Shown piece after piece: positions 17,446-25,774 of a stretch of DNA of 64,000 nucleotides. The stretch is taken from the NCBI RefSeq assembly GCF_900637545.1, contig NZ_LR134376.1, positions 3,553,001 through 3,617,000 on the forward strand. The letters are read 5' to 3'. The notes beneath the pieces are model-generated. The model made no database searches. It saw nothing but the letters and a program-made list of their open reading frames with translations, and was not told the DNA's origin. The translations under genes and the position numbers were made by a program. Numbering within the stretch: the stretch's first letter is position 1; every line of letters begins with the position of its first letter. This DNA is from Aeromonas encheleia (GTDB lineage: Bacteria; Pseudomonadota; Gammaproteobacteria; Enterobacterales; Aeromonadaceae).

Positions 17446-17994
17446 TCAGCGGAATTCCACTTCGTCGATCTGCACTCGCACCAGCGGCTTGCCGCCGAGG
17501 CCCGCGGGGCGAGCCAGCTCGATGGCCCGCGAGGGACGCTGCTCGCCCTTGCGCAGATAGGAGTCGGGCAGGCGGTTCTCGCCGGCCCAGAACCTGACCT
17601 CCTGGCTCGTCAGCTGGACGCCTTGCTCGGTGAACAGGGTGATACTGCCGCTGACCCGCACCACGTTGCGACTGCCGCTATTGTTCAGCATGAATTGCAG
17701 TTGCAGCGGATCGTCGCCATCGATCTGGGTCAGCTTGACGCCTATACCATCCTTGCTCGCCTGGGAGAGCATGTCCGGATTGGTCAGCGCCTGCTCGGTC
17801 AGCACCGGCGCCACCACGGTGCCTGTCGCCACCCTGGTCGTCGCCGCCGGCTTGACCAGCAGATATTCCCAGGTGAAGTCATCGTTGAGCTGAACCTGGC
17901 GTCCATCCGGCAGGGTGACCTGGCTGAGGGGGGCGGCCTGGGCCAGCAGGGGAGAGAGACAGAGGGCGACCAGCAGTCGGGACAGGGGCTTCAT
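17446..17994 (-). CDS. DUF3157 family exported protein
   Basis: A 182-residue protein with a signal peptide ending LLAQAAP and a motif LPDGRQVQLNDDFTWEY near the start of the mature part, as in DUF3157. The remainder is predicted beta-rich. It is a periplasmic protein of unknown function. It is monocistronic, with its own terminator. Confidence 0.75.
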   Translation of the reverse strand: MKPLSRLLVALCLSPLLAQAAPLSQVTLPDGRQVQLNDDFTWEYLLVKPAATTRVATGTVVAPVLTEQALTNPDMLSQASKDGIGVKLTQIDGDDPLQLQFMLNNSGSRNVVRVSGSITLFTEQGVQLTSQEVRFWAGENRLPDSYLRKGEQRPSRAIELARPAGLGGKPLVRVQIDEVEFR

Positions 17995-18096
17995 AGGCTA
18001 GTGACTCGATAGAGATGCAGGAGGGCGTCAGTATAGAGAGTCGGGACCCGCTTGCCTATGACCCGACTCACGTAACGGCGCTCTCCCGCCCTGGAC

Positions 18097-18936
18097 TCAG
18101 ACGGCCAGCTCTTGCGGATCCTCGCCCGGCACCATGTCCAGGGTCACCAGATCGAACTCTGTGCTCTGCAGGGCCTTGAGGATGCTGGCCTGCATGTCGA
18201 AGGCCCGCGCCCGCATGCGCTGGGGGACCCGCACCCTGGCCAGGGTGGTCACCCGATCCGCCAGGGTGTGGAAGAACACCTGTACCCCATCCAGCCCCAT
18301 GTCGGCCAGCATCTCCTCGGCCATGTCCACCATCCGCAGGTGATCCCGGTCGAGGGAGTCGGGATCGGCGAAGCGGCTGCTCAGGCAGCCGTTGCCGCCA
18401 TGACCCCAGAGATCCAGCCGCCGCTTGTTGAAGCCGTAGCGAAAATCGCGATCCGTCATGCCCTGCTCGGCGAAACACCAGAGCGTGTTGGCCGGCAGGC
18501 TGCCGAAGTGGTGCAGATAGCGCAACTGCTCCTCGGCAGAGGCGGGCAACAGGATCGGCTGATGACCCCAGTTGCTCTCCAGCGCCGTCAGCTGACAGAC
18601 GTAACGGATGGGATCGATCGCCTTGCCAGAACGGCCGGGGGCGTTGCAGATGAGGATCTCGTCGGTCTTGAGCACCTTGTGCTCTATGCCGTAATGGCGG
18701 CAGTAGCGCTTGGCCCGGGCGACCGCCTGGCGGCTGAGGGTCGGGCTGTCCAGGGTGATGGCCCGGATCCTGGCCCCGCTGGCGCGGCACAGATCCATGC
18801 TGTAACAGGACGCCAGCCGGCCGGAGAAGGAGACGATCAGTTCGCCATGACCGGCCAGGGTCTCGATGAGCAGCTGTTCCCTGGCCTGAAAGGTCTGATC
18901 GTATCCCCGATTCAGCACGACAACATTGGCATCCAT
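18097..18936 (-). CDS. LarE-like protein with a degenerate PP-loop
   Basis: A 279-residue protein with the fold order of LarE, the ATP-dependent sacrificial sulfur transferase of nickel-pincer cofactor synthesis. ELIVSFSGRLAS (PP-loop at residues 38-43, canonically SGGxDS) is followed by ITLDSPTLSR, an ANH-like segment, the NGCLSSRF motif with the putative sacrificial Cys184, and DHLRMVDMAEEMLADMG. The PP-loop has lost the second Gly and the Asp, and the family CYxCK segment is RYVCQ. Classical ATP activation is therefore doubtful. No larB or larC is nearby. ATG 18936 has GGAG eight bases upstream; 18969 is an alternative. Confidence 0.65.
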   Translation of the reverse strand: MDANVVVLNRGYDQTFQAREQLLIETLAGHGELIVSFSGRLASCYSMDLCRASGARIRAITLDSPTLSRQAVARAKRYCRHYGIEHKVLKTDEILICNAPGRSGKAIDPIRYVCQLTALESNWGHQPILLPASAEEQLRYLHHFGSLPANTLWCFAEQGMTDRDFRYGFNKRRLDLWGHGGNGCLSSRFADPDSLDRDHLRMVDMAEEMLADMGLDGVQVFFHTLADRVTTLARVRVPQRMRARAFDMQASILKALQSTEFDLVTLDMVPGEDPQELAV

Positions 18937-19087
18937 GACAACAGCTCCGGATGGTGAATTGGCTGCCATTTTGTCGTTTTAAAGCTGAATAGACCCTTAA
19001 AGGATGCGGATAAAACCGTGTTTTATTTCATCAGGCCTCTAACGGAGCCTGCCTGAGTCGAGCGCGGATCCCCACGCGCTACCCGGC

Positions 19088-19684
19088 TCAGCCGGGCAGC
19101 CATCCCTGCTCGACCAGCGTCCGGCGGCACTGGGCTGCGTCGAGAAATACCAGGCCCCGGATGCCGAGCGCCTCGGCGGCGGCCACGTTAGCCGGGCTGT
19201 CATCGATAAACAGGCAGTCCCCTGCCTGCAAGTCGAACGACACCAGCAGGTAGCGGTAGATGTCCGGCTCGGGCTTCATCATCCGCACCCGCGCCGACAC
19301 CACCTTGCCGCTGAAGCAGCGCCAGAACGCGTGTTGCTCCAGCCAGTCGATGCTGGCATGGCCCATGTTGGAGAGCGCATAGAGCACCTGACCGGCGGCG
19401 TGCAGCTCCTCGATCAGCGTCAGCATGGCGGGATCCGGCAGCAGGGAGGCCGGCACCGCCTGCAAGATGGCGAGGTTGTCGGCGGCCGACAGGCCGGTGC
19501 GCGCCTCGGCCTGACGCGCCATGGTATGCAGGGAGAGGGTACCCCGATCAACCTCCAGCCAGTCGGGATGATTGAACAGCCGATCGGCCAGCGCCTCGGC
19601 ATCGTCGGGCCCTCTCACCCTGCGCACTATGCCCACCGGATCCCAGCTCACCACCACCCGTCCCAGATCGAAGATAATCGCCAT
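19088..19684 (-). CDS. HAD-superfamily hydrolase, YihX-like
   Basis: A 198-residue HAD phosphatase: motif I FDLGRVVV, motif II LSNMG, a Lys in MKPEPDIY and motif IV FIDDSPANV. Motif I lacks the usual second Asp, exactly as in E. coli YihX (FDLGNVIV), an alpha-glucose-1-phosphatase, so a sugar-phosphate substrate is plausible. AGGAG precedes ATG 19684. It is divergent from pheA. Confidence 0.85.
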   Translation of the reverse strand: MAIIFDLGRVVVSWDPVGIVRRVRGPDDAEALADRLFNHPDWLEVDRGTLSLHTMARQAEARTGLSAADNLAILQAVPASLLPDPAMLTLIEELHAAGQVLYALSNMGHASIDWLEQHAFWRCFSGKVVSARVRMMKPEPDIYRYLLVSFDLQAGDCLFIDDSPANVAAAEALGIRGLVFLDAAQCRRTLVEQGWLPG

Positions 19685-19800
19685 CGTCACCCGCTCCTGA
19701 TATCCGTCCTCACCATAGACAGGACCAACATGACGCTGATCACCGCCTCTGGCCCGTGCCAATTACCCTGCCCCGTTCGCCGCCCCCGGGCAAGTTTTAC

Positions 19801-19829
19801 TTGCATCCGGCGACCAAATCCCTTAATGG
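19801..19829 (+). promoter_or_regulatory. Candidate pheL-pheA promoter
   Basis: TTGCAT (19801-19806) and TAATGG (19824-19829) are separated by 17 bp, about 30 bp before the leader peptide. The -10 match is modest. Confidence 0.45.
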
Positions 19830-19856
19830 TTATGACGTTACATTCAGGACTAGATC

Positions 19857-19904
19857 ATGCACACACCATTCTTCATTGTTTTCTCGTTTATCCGGCCCAC
19901 TTGA
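19857..19904 (+). CDS. pheL: pheA leader peptide
   Basis: A 15-residue frame, MHTPFFIVFSFIRPT, with four Phe codons among residues 5-11, 109 bp before pheA and followed by an intrinsic terminator. It parallels the E. coli PheL leader ([15 protein letters not shown]). Ribosome stalling at the Phe codons when charged tRNA-Phe is scarce would prevent terminator formation. I infer transcription attenuation of pheA. Confidence 0.85.
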   Translation: MHTPFFIVFSFIRPT

Positions 19905-19948
19905 GGGAAGGCCCTGTCGTCGCATCAACAGAAACCAAAGACGAATCG

Positions 19949-19975
19949 AGCCTCCCCTAGCGGAGGCTTTTTTTT
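19949..19975 (+). terminator. pheA attenuator terminator
   Basis: AGCCTCC pairs with GGAGGCT over a short loop and is followed by eight T residues, 45 bp after the leader stop and 39 bp before pheA. Confidence 0.88.
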
Positions 19976-20013
19976 GCAGCTACCACCACAGATTACTTGG
20001 ATAGGGAACCACA

Positions 20014-21189
20014 ATGGCAACGCTCGACGAGATCAGACACGACATTACCCAGTTGGATCAGGAGCTGCTCGCCCTGCTGGCCAAGCGCAAGACCCTCAGC
20101 ATCGAGGTCGCCCGCGCCAAGCAGGCCAACCCGCGTCCCATCCGCGACACCCAGCGTGAGCAGGATCTGCTGGTCGCCCTGATCCAGCAGGGCCGGCCCC
20201 TCGGGCTGGATGCCCAGTACATCACCCGCCTCTATCACACCATCATCGAAGACTCTGTGCTCTCCCAGCAGGCTTATCTGCAGAGCCTGCTCAACCCCGA
20301 GCAGCAGGAGCCCATGACCAGCGTCGCCTACCTGGGCCCGCGCGGTTCCTACTCCAGCCTGGCGGCGCGCAAGTACCTGGCCCGCTACAAGGATCAGGTG
20401 ATCGAGGTGAACTGCCAGAATTTCCGCGAGGTGCTGGATTCGGTGGAATCGGGCCGCGCCGCCTTCGGGGTGCTGCCCATCGAGAACACCAGCTCGGGTT
20501 CCATCAACGAGGTGTATGACGTGATGCAGCACACCACCCTCTCCATCGTCGGTGAGCTGACCTACCCCATAGAGCACTGCATCCTCACCGCGGTCCCGAC
20601 CGAACTCGCCCGCATCAAGACCTTCTACGCCCACCCGCAAGTGTTCCAGCAGTGCTCCCACTACCTGAGCAAGCTGGAAGGCGCCCGCCACGAGATCTGT
20701 GACTCCTCCTCCAGCGCCATGATGAAGGTCAAGGAGCTGGCGAGCCCGGAGGCCGCCGCCATCGGCAGTGCCGCCGGAGGTGAACTCTATGGGCTGGATG
20801 TGCTGGCCGAGCAGCTCGCCAACCAGAAGGAGAACTACAGCCGCTTCATCGTGGTGGCGCGCAAGCCCATCGACGTGGCGCCCCAGATCCCGGCCAAGAC
20901 CACCCTCATCATGTCCACCTCCCAGAAGCCGGGTTCCCTGGTGGAGGCGCTGCTGGTGCTGCGCAGCCACGACATCAACATGACCAAGCTGGAGTCCCGT
21001 CCGGTGCAGGGCAATCCCTGGGAGGAGATGTTCTATCTGGATGTCTCCGCCAACCTGCAGACCCCCGACATGCAGGCGGCCCTGGTGGAGCTGACCAAGA
21101 TCACCCGCTACATCAAGGTGCTGGGCTGCTATCCGAGCGAAGACGTCAAGCCGACCACGGTGCCACCGGTGCTGCTGGGCAACCAGTGA
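20014..21189 (+). CDS. pheA: Bifunctional chorismate mutase/prephenate dehydratase
   Basis: A 391-residue protein with three parts. Residues 1-95 are AroQ chorismate mutase (EIRHDITQLDQELLALLAKR). Residues 105-285 are prephenate dehydratase (VAYLGPRGSYSS, then ENTSSGSINEVYD). The C-terminal ACT domain (STSQKPGSLVEALLVL, KLESRPV) binds Phe for feedback inhibition. It converts chorismate to prephenate and then phenylpyruvate in phenylalanine synthesis. It is controlled by the pheL attenuator. AGGGAA precedes the ATG. Confidence 0.97.
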   Translation: MATLDEIRHDITQLDQELLALLAKRKTLSIEVARAKQANPRPIRDTQREQDLLVALIQQGRPLGLDAQYITRLYHTIIEDSVLSQQAYLQSLLNPEQQEPMTSVAYLGPRGSYSSLAARKYLARYKDQVIEVNCQNFREVLDSVESGRAAFGVLPIENTSSGSINEVYDVMQHTTLSIVGELTYPIEHCILTAVPTELARIKTFYAHPQVFQQCSHYLSKLEGARHEICDSSSSAMMKVKELASPEAAAIGSAAGGELYGLDVLAEQLANQKENYSRFIVVARKPIDVAPQIPAKTTLIMSTSQKPGSLVEALLVLRSHDINMTKLESRPVQGNPWEEMFYLDVSANLQTPDMQAALVELTKITRYIKVLGCYPSEDVKPTTVPPVLLGNQ

Positions 21190-21223
21190 TGCGCGGCTGA
21201 GGCCCCTCGCCCCCGAGATAGAC

Positions 21224-21251
21224 AAAAGGCGAACCCTGGGTTCGCCTTTTT
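21224..21251. terminator. Bidirectional terminator between pheA and flgP
   Basis: GGCGAACCC pairs with GGGTTCGCC, flanked by AAAA and TTTTT, between convergent genes. Confidence 0.85.
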
Positions 21252-21286
21252 GCTGTCACGCTGCGGGCCGCGTCCGGCCACTCATC

Positions 21287-21724
21287 TCAAAACTGGTCAG
21301 CCATCAGCTGATTGATGTTATAGAGGGTGCGGGTATCGAGCTCCATCTCGGTCGCATAAGTATTGCCACGAGGATAGGTCGCCACCACCCGGGCACCGCG
21401 CACCATGCCGGCCACCGACACATCAAGCGCGTTGGACGTCTGGGTCAGGTCCTTGTAGCTGCTATGGGCTTTGACTTGCTGACCATTGAGCTGCTCCGCC
21501 AGTTCGCGGTAGGCATCCATCTTGGACGCGCGGATAGCCTGCAGCATCTTTTCTGACTGGGTCGGCCCCGGCTGGATGTTGATCACCGCATAGCCGACCG
21601 CCTTGAGCACCGGAAAGTCGTCGGGCTTCCCCCCTGTCCCGTAATCCACCACGTAGTTATCGCTGGCGCACGCCGTCAGCAGCAGGGCCAGCAGGCCACC
21701 AAACAGGACTTTCATTGCATTCAC
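21287..21724 (-). CDS. flgP: FlgP, outer-membrane flagellar lipoprotein (LPP20 family)
   Basis: A 145-residue lipoprotein with the lipobox LTAC after a hydrophobic leader. The LPP20-type core is GYAVINIQPGPTQSEKMLQA followed by ASKMDAYRELAEQLNG. In Vibrio, FlgP forms or stabilises the basal-body H-ring/outer-membrane disc of the polar flagellum and is needed for motility. It lies six bases downstream of flgO on the same strand. Confidence 0.88.
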   Translation of the reverse strand: MNAMKVLFGGLLALLLTACASDNYVVDYGTGGKPDDFPVLKAVGYAVINIQPGPTQSEKMLQAIRASKMDAYRELAEQLNGQQVKAHSSYKDLTQTSNALDVSVAGMVRGARVVATYPRGNTYATEMELDTRTLYNINQLMADQF

Positions 21725-21730
21725 TCCTTG

Positions 21731-22351
21731 TCAGGGGGTCAGATTGACCAGGTGGCCGCTGGTGCTGGCCTGGCTGCCGCGCATCAGGTAACCCCGATTG
21801 ACCGAGGCCCGGCCGAACGAATTGCTGGCACCGGACAGATATTGTTGCGGGATCAGGCTCTGGGCCGTGGTCTCCACCATCTTGGTGCGCAGATCGATGA
21901 TGCGGGCGTTGACCAGGATCCCCTGCGAGTTGCGGCTGAAGGTGCCGGTCAGGATGCGGGAGATCGGCAAACGGGAGGAGAGATCCCGGTAGTTGCGGCT
22001 CATCACGAAGTCACCCTGCTGCGTCACCTGAATGTTGCCCGTGGTCTTGAAGTCCACCACCACTTCCCCGCGCCGGTTGAGCTCATGAATAAAGCTCTCC
22101 TCGATCTGCAGCCCCATCCAGTTCGTATTCTTCAGGGTATCGAGATCGACGAAGGAGGCGACGGCGATGGGCTCGGTCACCGTCGTGGTGGACTTGCGCT
22201 GCATCAGTTGCTCGGTCATGCGGGCCACCAGCCAGTTGAGCTCCATGCCTGGCGCAGCCTGGGGATCCCCCTTTTGCCGATTAATGGGGTCGGCGGAGCC
22301 ACAGCCGGCCAGGGCCAGCACGAGCGCCAACGCCGTGATAAATCTGTTCAT
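21731..22351 (-). CDS. flgO: FlgO, outer-membrane flagellar lipoprotein
   Basis: A 206-residue lipoprotein with the lipobox LAGC near residue 17 and the FlgO domain (IAVASFVDLDTLKNTNWMG, then SRILTGTFSRNSQG). It contributes with FlgP and FlgT to the outer-membrane ring of sheathed or Na-driven polar flagella. It is the first gene of flgOP and is preceded by a strong sigma-28 promoter candidate. Confidence 0.88.
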   Translation of the reverse strand: MNRFITALALVLALAGCGSADPINRQKGDPQAAPGMELNWLVARMTEQLMQRKSTTTVTEPIAVASFVDLDTLKNTNWMGLQIEESFIHELNRRGEVVVDFKTTGNIQVTQQGDFVMSRNYRDLSSRLPISRILTGTFSRNSQGILVNARIIDLRTKMVETTAQSLIPQQYLSGASNSFGRASVNRGYLMRGSQASTSGHLVNLTP

Positions 22352-22382
22352 GGATACCTATCCTGTATCTACACCTGACCTG

Positions 22383-22409
22383 TTATCGGTCGCGGCGGCC
22401 AACACTTGA
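22383..22409 (-). promoter_or_regulatory. Sigma-28 (FliA) promoter of flgOP
   Basis: On the minus strand TCAAGTGT-N11-ACCGATAA matches the consensus TAAAGTTT-N11-GCCGATAA at 13 of 16 positions with exact spacing, about 30 bp before the flgO ATG. Confidence 0.7.
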
Positions 22410-22572
22410 GGCTGGAATGCGCCTGACAGCCCGTCATCGCGCTGCTACCAGCCTGGACCCGCCCCGCTGGCCGCCCCCCCACCCCATGATGAGAGTGCGC
22501 CAGCCGCCGGAATGCCAGGGATCCTGCCACCTCTCCTCCACCGGCACGGACAGGAACGGCGGAGAGCTGGAA

Positions 22573-22590
22573 TGAGGCATGGATCTTGCT
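22573..22590 (+). promoter_or_regulatory. Candidate sigma-54 promoter of flgT
   Basis: AGGCAT-N5-TTGCT has the GG-N10-GC spacing of the -24/-12 elements (GG at 22576, GC at 22588), about 105 bp before flgT. It agrees with class III sigma-54 control of polar flagellar genes. Confidence 0.5.
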
Positions 22591-22693
22591 TTTATTTGCA
22601 CCATGGGTGCAAACCGACCAGTGTCATGCTGCGTATCGGCCGCTGGCGTCAACTCGGAGGCCTTTGCCGGTCCGTCTATTCAAGGTGTCTGTT

Positions 22694-23848
22694 ATGAAAG
22701 TTCCGCTGCTGTTAACCCTGCTGCTGGTCAGCCTGTCGGCCCGGGCCGAGATCATCGAGGCCCAGGGCAGCGCCGCCATTCTCGGTGGCGACGAGGCCTA
22801 TGCTCGCGAGCAGGCGACCCGGGATGCACTGCGCCAGGCCCTGCTGGCGAGCGGCGCGGCCGTCTCCAGCATCCAGCGCCTGGAAAATGGCAGCCTGCGC
22901 TCGGAGCAGATCCAGATCCGCTCCGGCGGCGACATCCGTCAGTATCGGCTCAAACGGGAAGAGGTGCGCAACGGCCGCATGTACATCACGATCAAGGCTG
23001 ACATCCAGGCGGAACGCCAGATCTGCCAGACCCAGCACTACGCCAAAGATTTGACGCTGGTCAGGCTGCGGCTGCGCTATCCGGATCAGGCCAGCACCGG
23101 CGCCCTCGATGACATGCCGGCCGATCTCTCCCGTCACCTGTTCGAGACCCTGGCCGGCACGCCGCAGGGAGTGGTTGCCCGTCAGTGGCTGGACGAGAAT
23201 CTGCGTATCGATCCGCTCCATCTGCAACAGGGGGATCGCAGCGCCCTCGAGGAGATCAAGGCACTCAGCCTGCGCACCGACAGCCAGTATCTAGTGCTCG
23301 GCAGCATAGATGACCTATCCCTCGAACCCCAGGGCAATCAGCTGACCAGCTGGTACCAGGATCCCATCCGCAACTTCCGCATGCAGCTCTACCTGTTCGA
23401 TGGCATCAACGGCAGCCTGCTCAGCCGCAAGGAATACCAGGGGCGCGCCAACTGGACCTTCTCCAAACGGGAGCAGGTAGGCAGCAACAGCGGCCAATTC
23501 TGGCAGTCCAGCTACGGCCAGGAGGTGAACTACCAGCTGCAGGAGGCGGCGCAGGAGATCGTCTCCCAACTGAGCTGTGCCCCGGTCACCGCCCGGGTGG
23601 TGGGCCAGCACGAGCGCGGCCCCCATATCAACCTCGGCCGCCGCAACGGCGTCCGGCTCGGGGATCAGTTCCGCATCCAGCACAGCGCCGACTTCGTCGA
23701 CCCCTATGGCAAGTCCCGCATGATGCGCAACCCGGCCGACGGCCTGTTCGAGGTGGTGCAGGTGTTCGAGGATGGCGCCGTCATCAGCAGCCAGAACAAA
23801 TATTCGCCGTTTAACGTCCAAGTCGGCGATCTGGCCCTATTGGAATAG
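22694..23848 (+). CDS. flgT: FlgT, flagellar H-ring/T-ring assembly protein
   Basis: A 384-residue periplasmic protein: signal peptide to SARAE; N-terminal domain (QGSAAILGGDEAYAREQA) with an LPP20-like pattern; a middle TolB-N-like domain (LVLGSIDDLSL) and a C-terminal small beta domain (NLGRRNGVRLGDQF, GDLALLE). FlgT makes the H-ring that anchors MotX/MotY around the LP ring. It is divergent from flgOP. The ATG at 22694 begins the signal peptide. Confidence 0.9.
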   Translation: MKVPLLLTLLLVSLSARAEIIEAQGSAAILGGDEAYAREQATRDALRQALLASGAAVSSIQRLENGSLRSEQIQIRSGGDIRQYRLKREEVRNGRMYITIKADIQAERQICQTQHYAKDLTLVRLRLRYPDQASTGALDDMPADLSRHLFETLAGTPQGVVARQWLDENLRIDPLHLQQGDRSALEEIKALSLRTDSQYLVLGSIDDLSLEPQGNQLTSWYQDPIRNFRMQLYLFDGINGSLLSRKEYQGRANWTFSKREQVGSNSGQFWQSSYGQEVNYQLQEAAQEIVSQLSCAPVTARVVGQHERGPHINLGRRNGVRLGDQFRIQHSADFVDPYGKSRMMRNPADGLFEVVQVFEDGAVISSQNKYSPFNVQVGDLALLE

Positions 23849-23858
23849 GAATCAAGGG

Positions 23859-23886
23859 TTTAAAAGAGTGCGGCTTCTTGTATAAT
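23859..23886 (+). promoter_or_regulatory. tRNA-Arg promoter
   Basis: A perfect TATAAT (23881-23886) with a TTTAAA-like -35 about 16 bp upstream, 12 bp before the tRNA 5' end. Confidence 0.65.
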
Positions 23887-23898
23887 GCCCGCCACAAG

Positions 23899-23975
23899 GT
23901 TCCCGTAGCTCAGTTGGATAGAGCGGTCCCCTCCTAAGGGACAGGCCACTGGTTCGACTCCAGTCGGGAACACCA
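23899..23975 (+). tRNA. argW: tRNA-Arg(CCT)
   Basis: A 77-nt gene: acceptor GTTCCCG/CGGGAAC, D-loop AGCTCAGTTGGATAGAGC, anticodon loop CTCCTAA with CCT, T-loop GGTTCGACTCC, encoded CCA. It reads the rare AGG codon. This tRNA is a common integration site in enterics, but no integrase follows it here. Confidence 0.95.
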
Positions 23976-23980
23976 TACAA

Positions 23981-24024
23981 GACAAGGGGTTGGCATCATC
24001 AGATGCCAACCCCTTGTCGTTTTT
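23981..24024 (+). terminator. Strong terminator after tRNA-Arg
   Basis: A perfect 17-bp stem (GACAAGGGGTTGGCATC and its complement) with an ATCA loop and a GTTTTT tail, starting five bases after the CCA. Confidence 0.85.
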
Positions 24025-24336
24025 AACACCCACTCTGTACCCAGCCCCGGGGATTGGCCAGGCCTGCCGGCGGTGGCGGGCGTGACTCCCCCACGGCCAT
24101 CCGGGTGCCCGCTCGCCCATTCCCTGATTTCGGTCAACGACGCCCCCGGATCGCACAAGTAATCTGCCTCGCCCCGATCGGCATGGCGCACGCCGTGCCG
24201 TCTGCGGGAATGGTTTGGCACCGGCGCCTAGCGCCGCCAACCCGGGCGGCTATTTCCAAAACCATGTTCAAATGACATGCTCACCACACGCCATGGCCCG
24301 CAAAGCTGAGATGGCCACCCGACAGGAGTCGTTGAT
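24025..24336. other. Intergenic region, nothing recognised
   Basis: About 310 bp between the tRNA-Arg terminator and the ToxR-like gene. I found no convincing gene, RNA or repeat. Presumably it carries the promoter of the ToxR-like gene. Confidence 0.4.
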
Positions 24337-25092
24337 ATGCAGGATGAGACGGAGGCAGGCAGCATCTCTGCCTACCAGTTCGGCAACTATCGCTTCGATG
24401 TGAACAGGCGGGAACTCAGCCTGTGCGCCGATCCGGCCTCTCCCCAGCCCCTGAGTTCGGCCCGGCTCTCCTGCGCCGAGGCCCTGATCCTGGCGTACCT
24501 GCTGGATCACCACGACGAGATCTGTGACAAGGAGACCCTGCTCGCCGCCGGCTGGCAGGGACGCCCCATCAGCCCCAACTCCCTGAACGTCGCCATCGCC
24601 AACATCAGGCGCCATCTGCTCCCCTCGCCCCGCTGCGCCGAGATCCGAAGCACGGCGCGCAAGGGCTATGCGCTGCACCTTGGCGGCCCGCTGAGCCACA
24701 TCGGCGGCAAGCAGGAGCCGGCCCAGGTGCCGCAGCCAGAGCTAGCCGGGTCCCAGGTACCGCCCCAACCGGCGGAGCCGGCGTGGCACTCCCCCTCTGC
24801 CCGACCCCTCTGGCAACGCGGCAAGCGGCTCTGGCTGAGCTGCCTCGATCGGCTGCAGCAAACGAGGACCCTGTGCTATGTCAATCTGGCCCTGCTGCTG
24901 TGCCTCCTGCTGGCCGCGGGCCTGTTGCGCTTCGAGTGGCTGGGGGTGCGCTGCGAGCAGGCCGCCGGCCACAGCCTCTGCCAGATGGAGGCCAAGGACA
25001 GCCCTGCGGCCATGTCCCCCGGCACCCTGACCCTGATCTCGGGTCACCGGGTGCTGACACTCTCATACCATGAACTGGACAAGGAGTTCTGA
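24337..25092 (+). CDS. ToxR/CadC-like membrane-anchored transcriptional regulator
   Basis: A 251-residue protein. Residues 12-115 form an OmpR-type winged helix (QFGNYRFDVNRRELSL, SPNSLNVAIANIRRHL, TARKGYAL). A Pro/Gln-rich linker follows, then one membrane helix at about 181-197, and a short 50-residue periplasmic tail with Cys206 and Cys215. This is the ToxR/TcpP/PsaE layout: a DNA-binding domain in the cytoplasm controlled from the periplasm. A ToxS-like gene follows 16 bp later. Target genes are unknown. Confidence 0.82.
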   Translation: MQDETEAGSISAYQFGNYRFDVNRRELSLCADPASPQPLSSARLSCAEALILAYLLDHHDEICDKETLLAAGWQGRPISPNSLNVAIANIRRHLLPSPRCAEIRSTARKGYALHLGGPLSHIGGKQEPAQVPQPELAGSQVPPQPAEPAWHSPSARPLWQRGKRLWLSCLDRLQQTRTLCYVNLALLLCLLLAAGLLRFEWLGVRCEQAAGHSLCQMEAKDSPAAMSPGTLTLISGHRVLTLSYHELDKEF

Positions 25093-25108
25093 TGCCCCGG
25101 GTGGAACC

Positions 25109-25609
25109 ATGAAACGCACGCTGCGCAATGCCCTGCTGCTGTCGCCCCTGCTGCTGCTCCTGCTCTGCACGGGCGGGCTCGTCATCAACAGCTTCGGCTG
25201 CCATTACGATCTGAAGATGTCGGCCAACGGCGTCAACTATCATGGCATCTGTCGCTGGGGCAAGATGACCGTCATCCAGGAGGAGCTGGCCAGCGGTGAG
25301 GTGTGGCGCGTCACCGGCTTCCAGCTCACCTTTCTCAATCAGCTGATCTACCTGATCGACAGCCGTACCCAGCTGCACGCCTCCGGCAAGAAGGATTCCT
25401 ACCTCAACGAATACAACCAGTTGCAGTCGGAATACGCGCTGGTCAACTACGCCTGGGTGCCCCTCACCGAGAACAAGATAGCCCTGTTCCAGCGGGATCC
25501 GGTGCACGATGTGGTGATTGCCCAGCGCGACGGCTGGTTCGATCTCTATCGCTGGTGGTTCCCCCCCACACCTATCCTGGCGCCGCCCACCCGGGATCCC
25601 TCGCACTGA
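25109..25609 (+). CDS. ToxS/PsaF-like periplasmic effector
   Basis: A 166-residue protein with an N-terminal membrane anchor (about residues 8-27) and a periplasmic domain holding just two early cysteines, Cys31 and Cys48. I recognise no firm family; the size, topology and position after a ToxR-like regulator make it a ToxS/TcpH/MyfF-type partner that stabilises or tunes it. The ATG at 25109 has GGTGG upstream. Confidence 0.6.
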   Translation: MKRTLRNALLLSPLLLLLLCTGGLVINSFGCHYDLKMSANGVNYHGICRWGKMTVIQEELASGEVWRVTGFQLTFLNQLIYLIDSRTQLHASGKKDSYLNEYNQLQSEYALVNYAWVPLTENKIALFQRDPVHDVVIAQRDGWFDLYRWWFPPTPILAPPTRDPSH

Positions 25610-25774
25610 CCCGCACTAGCCTCGGCTAGTCATCCCGGGGCTATGGCATAAGGGACAAGATTGACACTCAACGGCCAGGCCTGTCACGGCGGATTCAGTC
25701 ATGTACACTCTTGAAGTGAGTCGTCGATGACGAGACGACCATTCTTCATTGGCTCGCATCAAGAGAAGGGAATC

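Noticed and set aside
23899..24336. Genomic island at tRNA-Arg(CCT)
   Set aside because: No integrase, no repeated tRNA 3' end and no foreign-looking genes follow; the tRNA has its own terminator.
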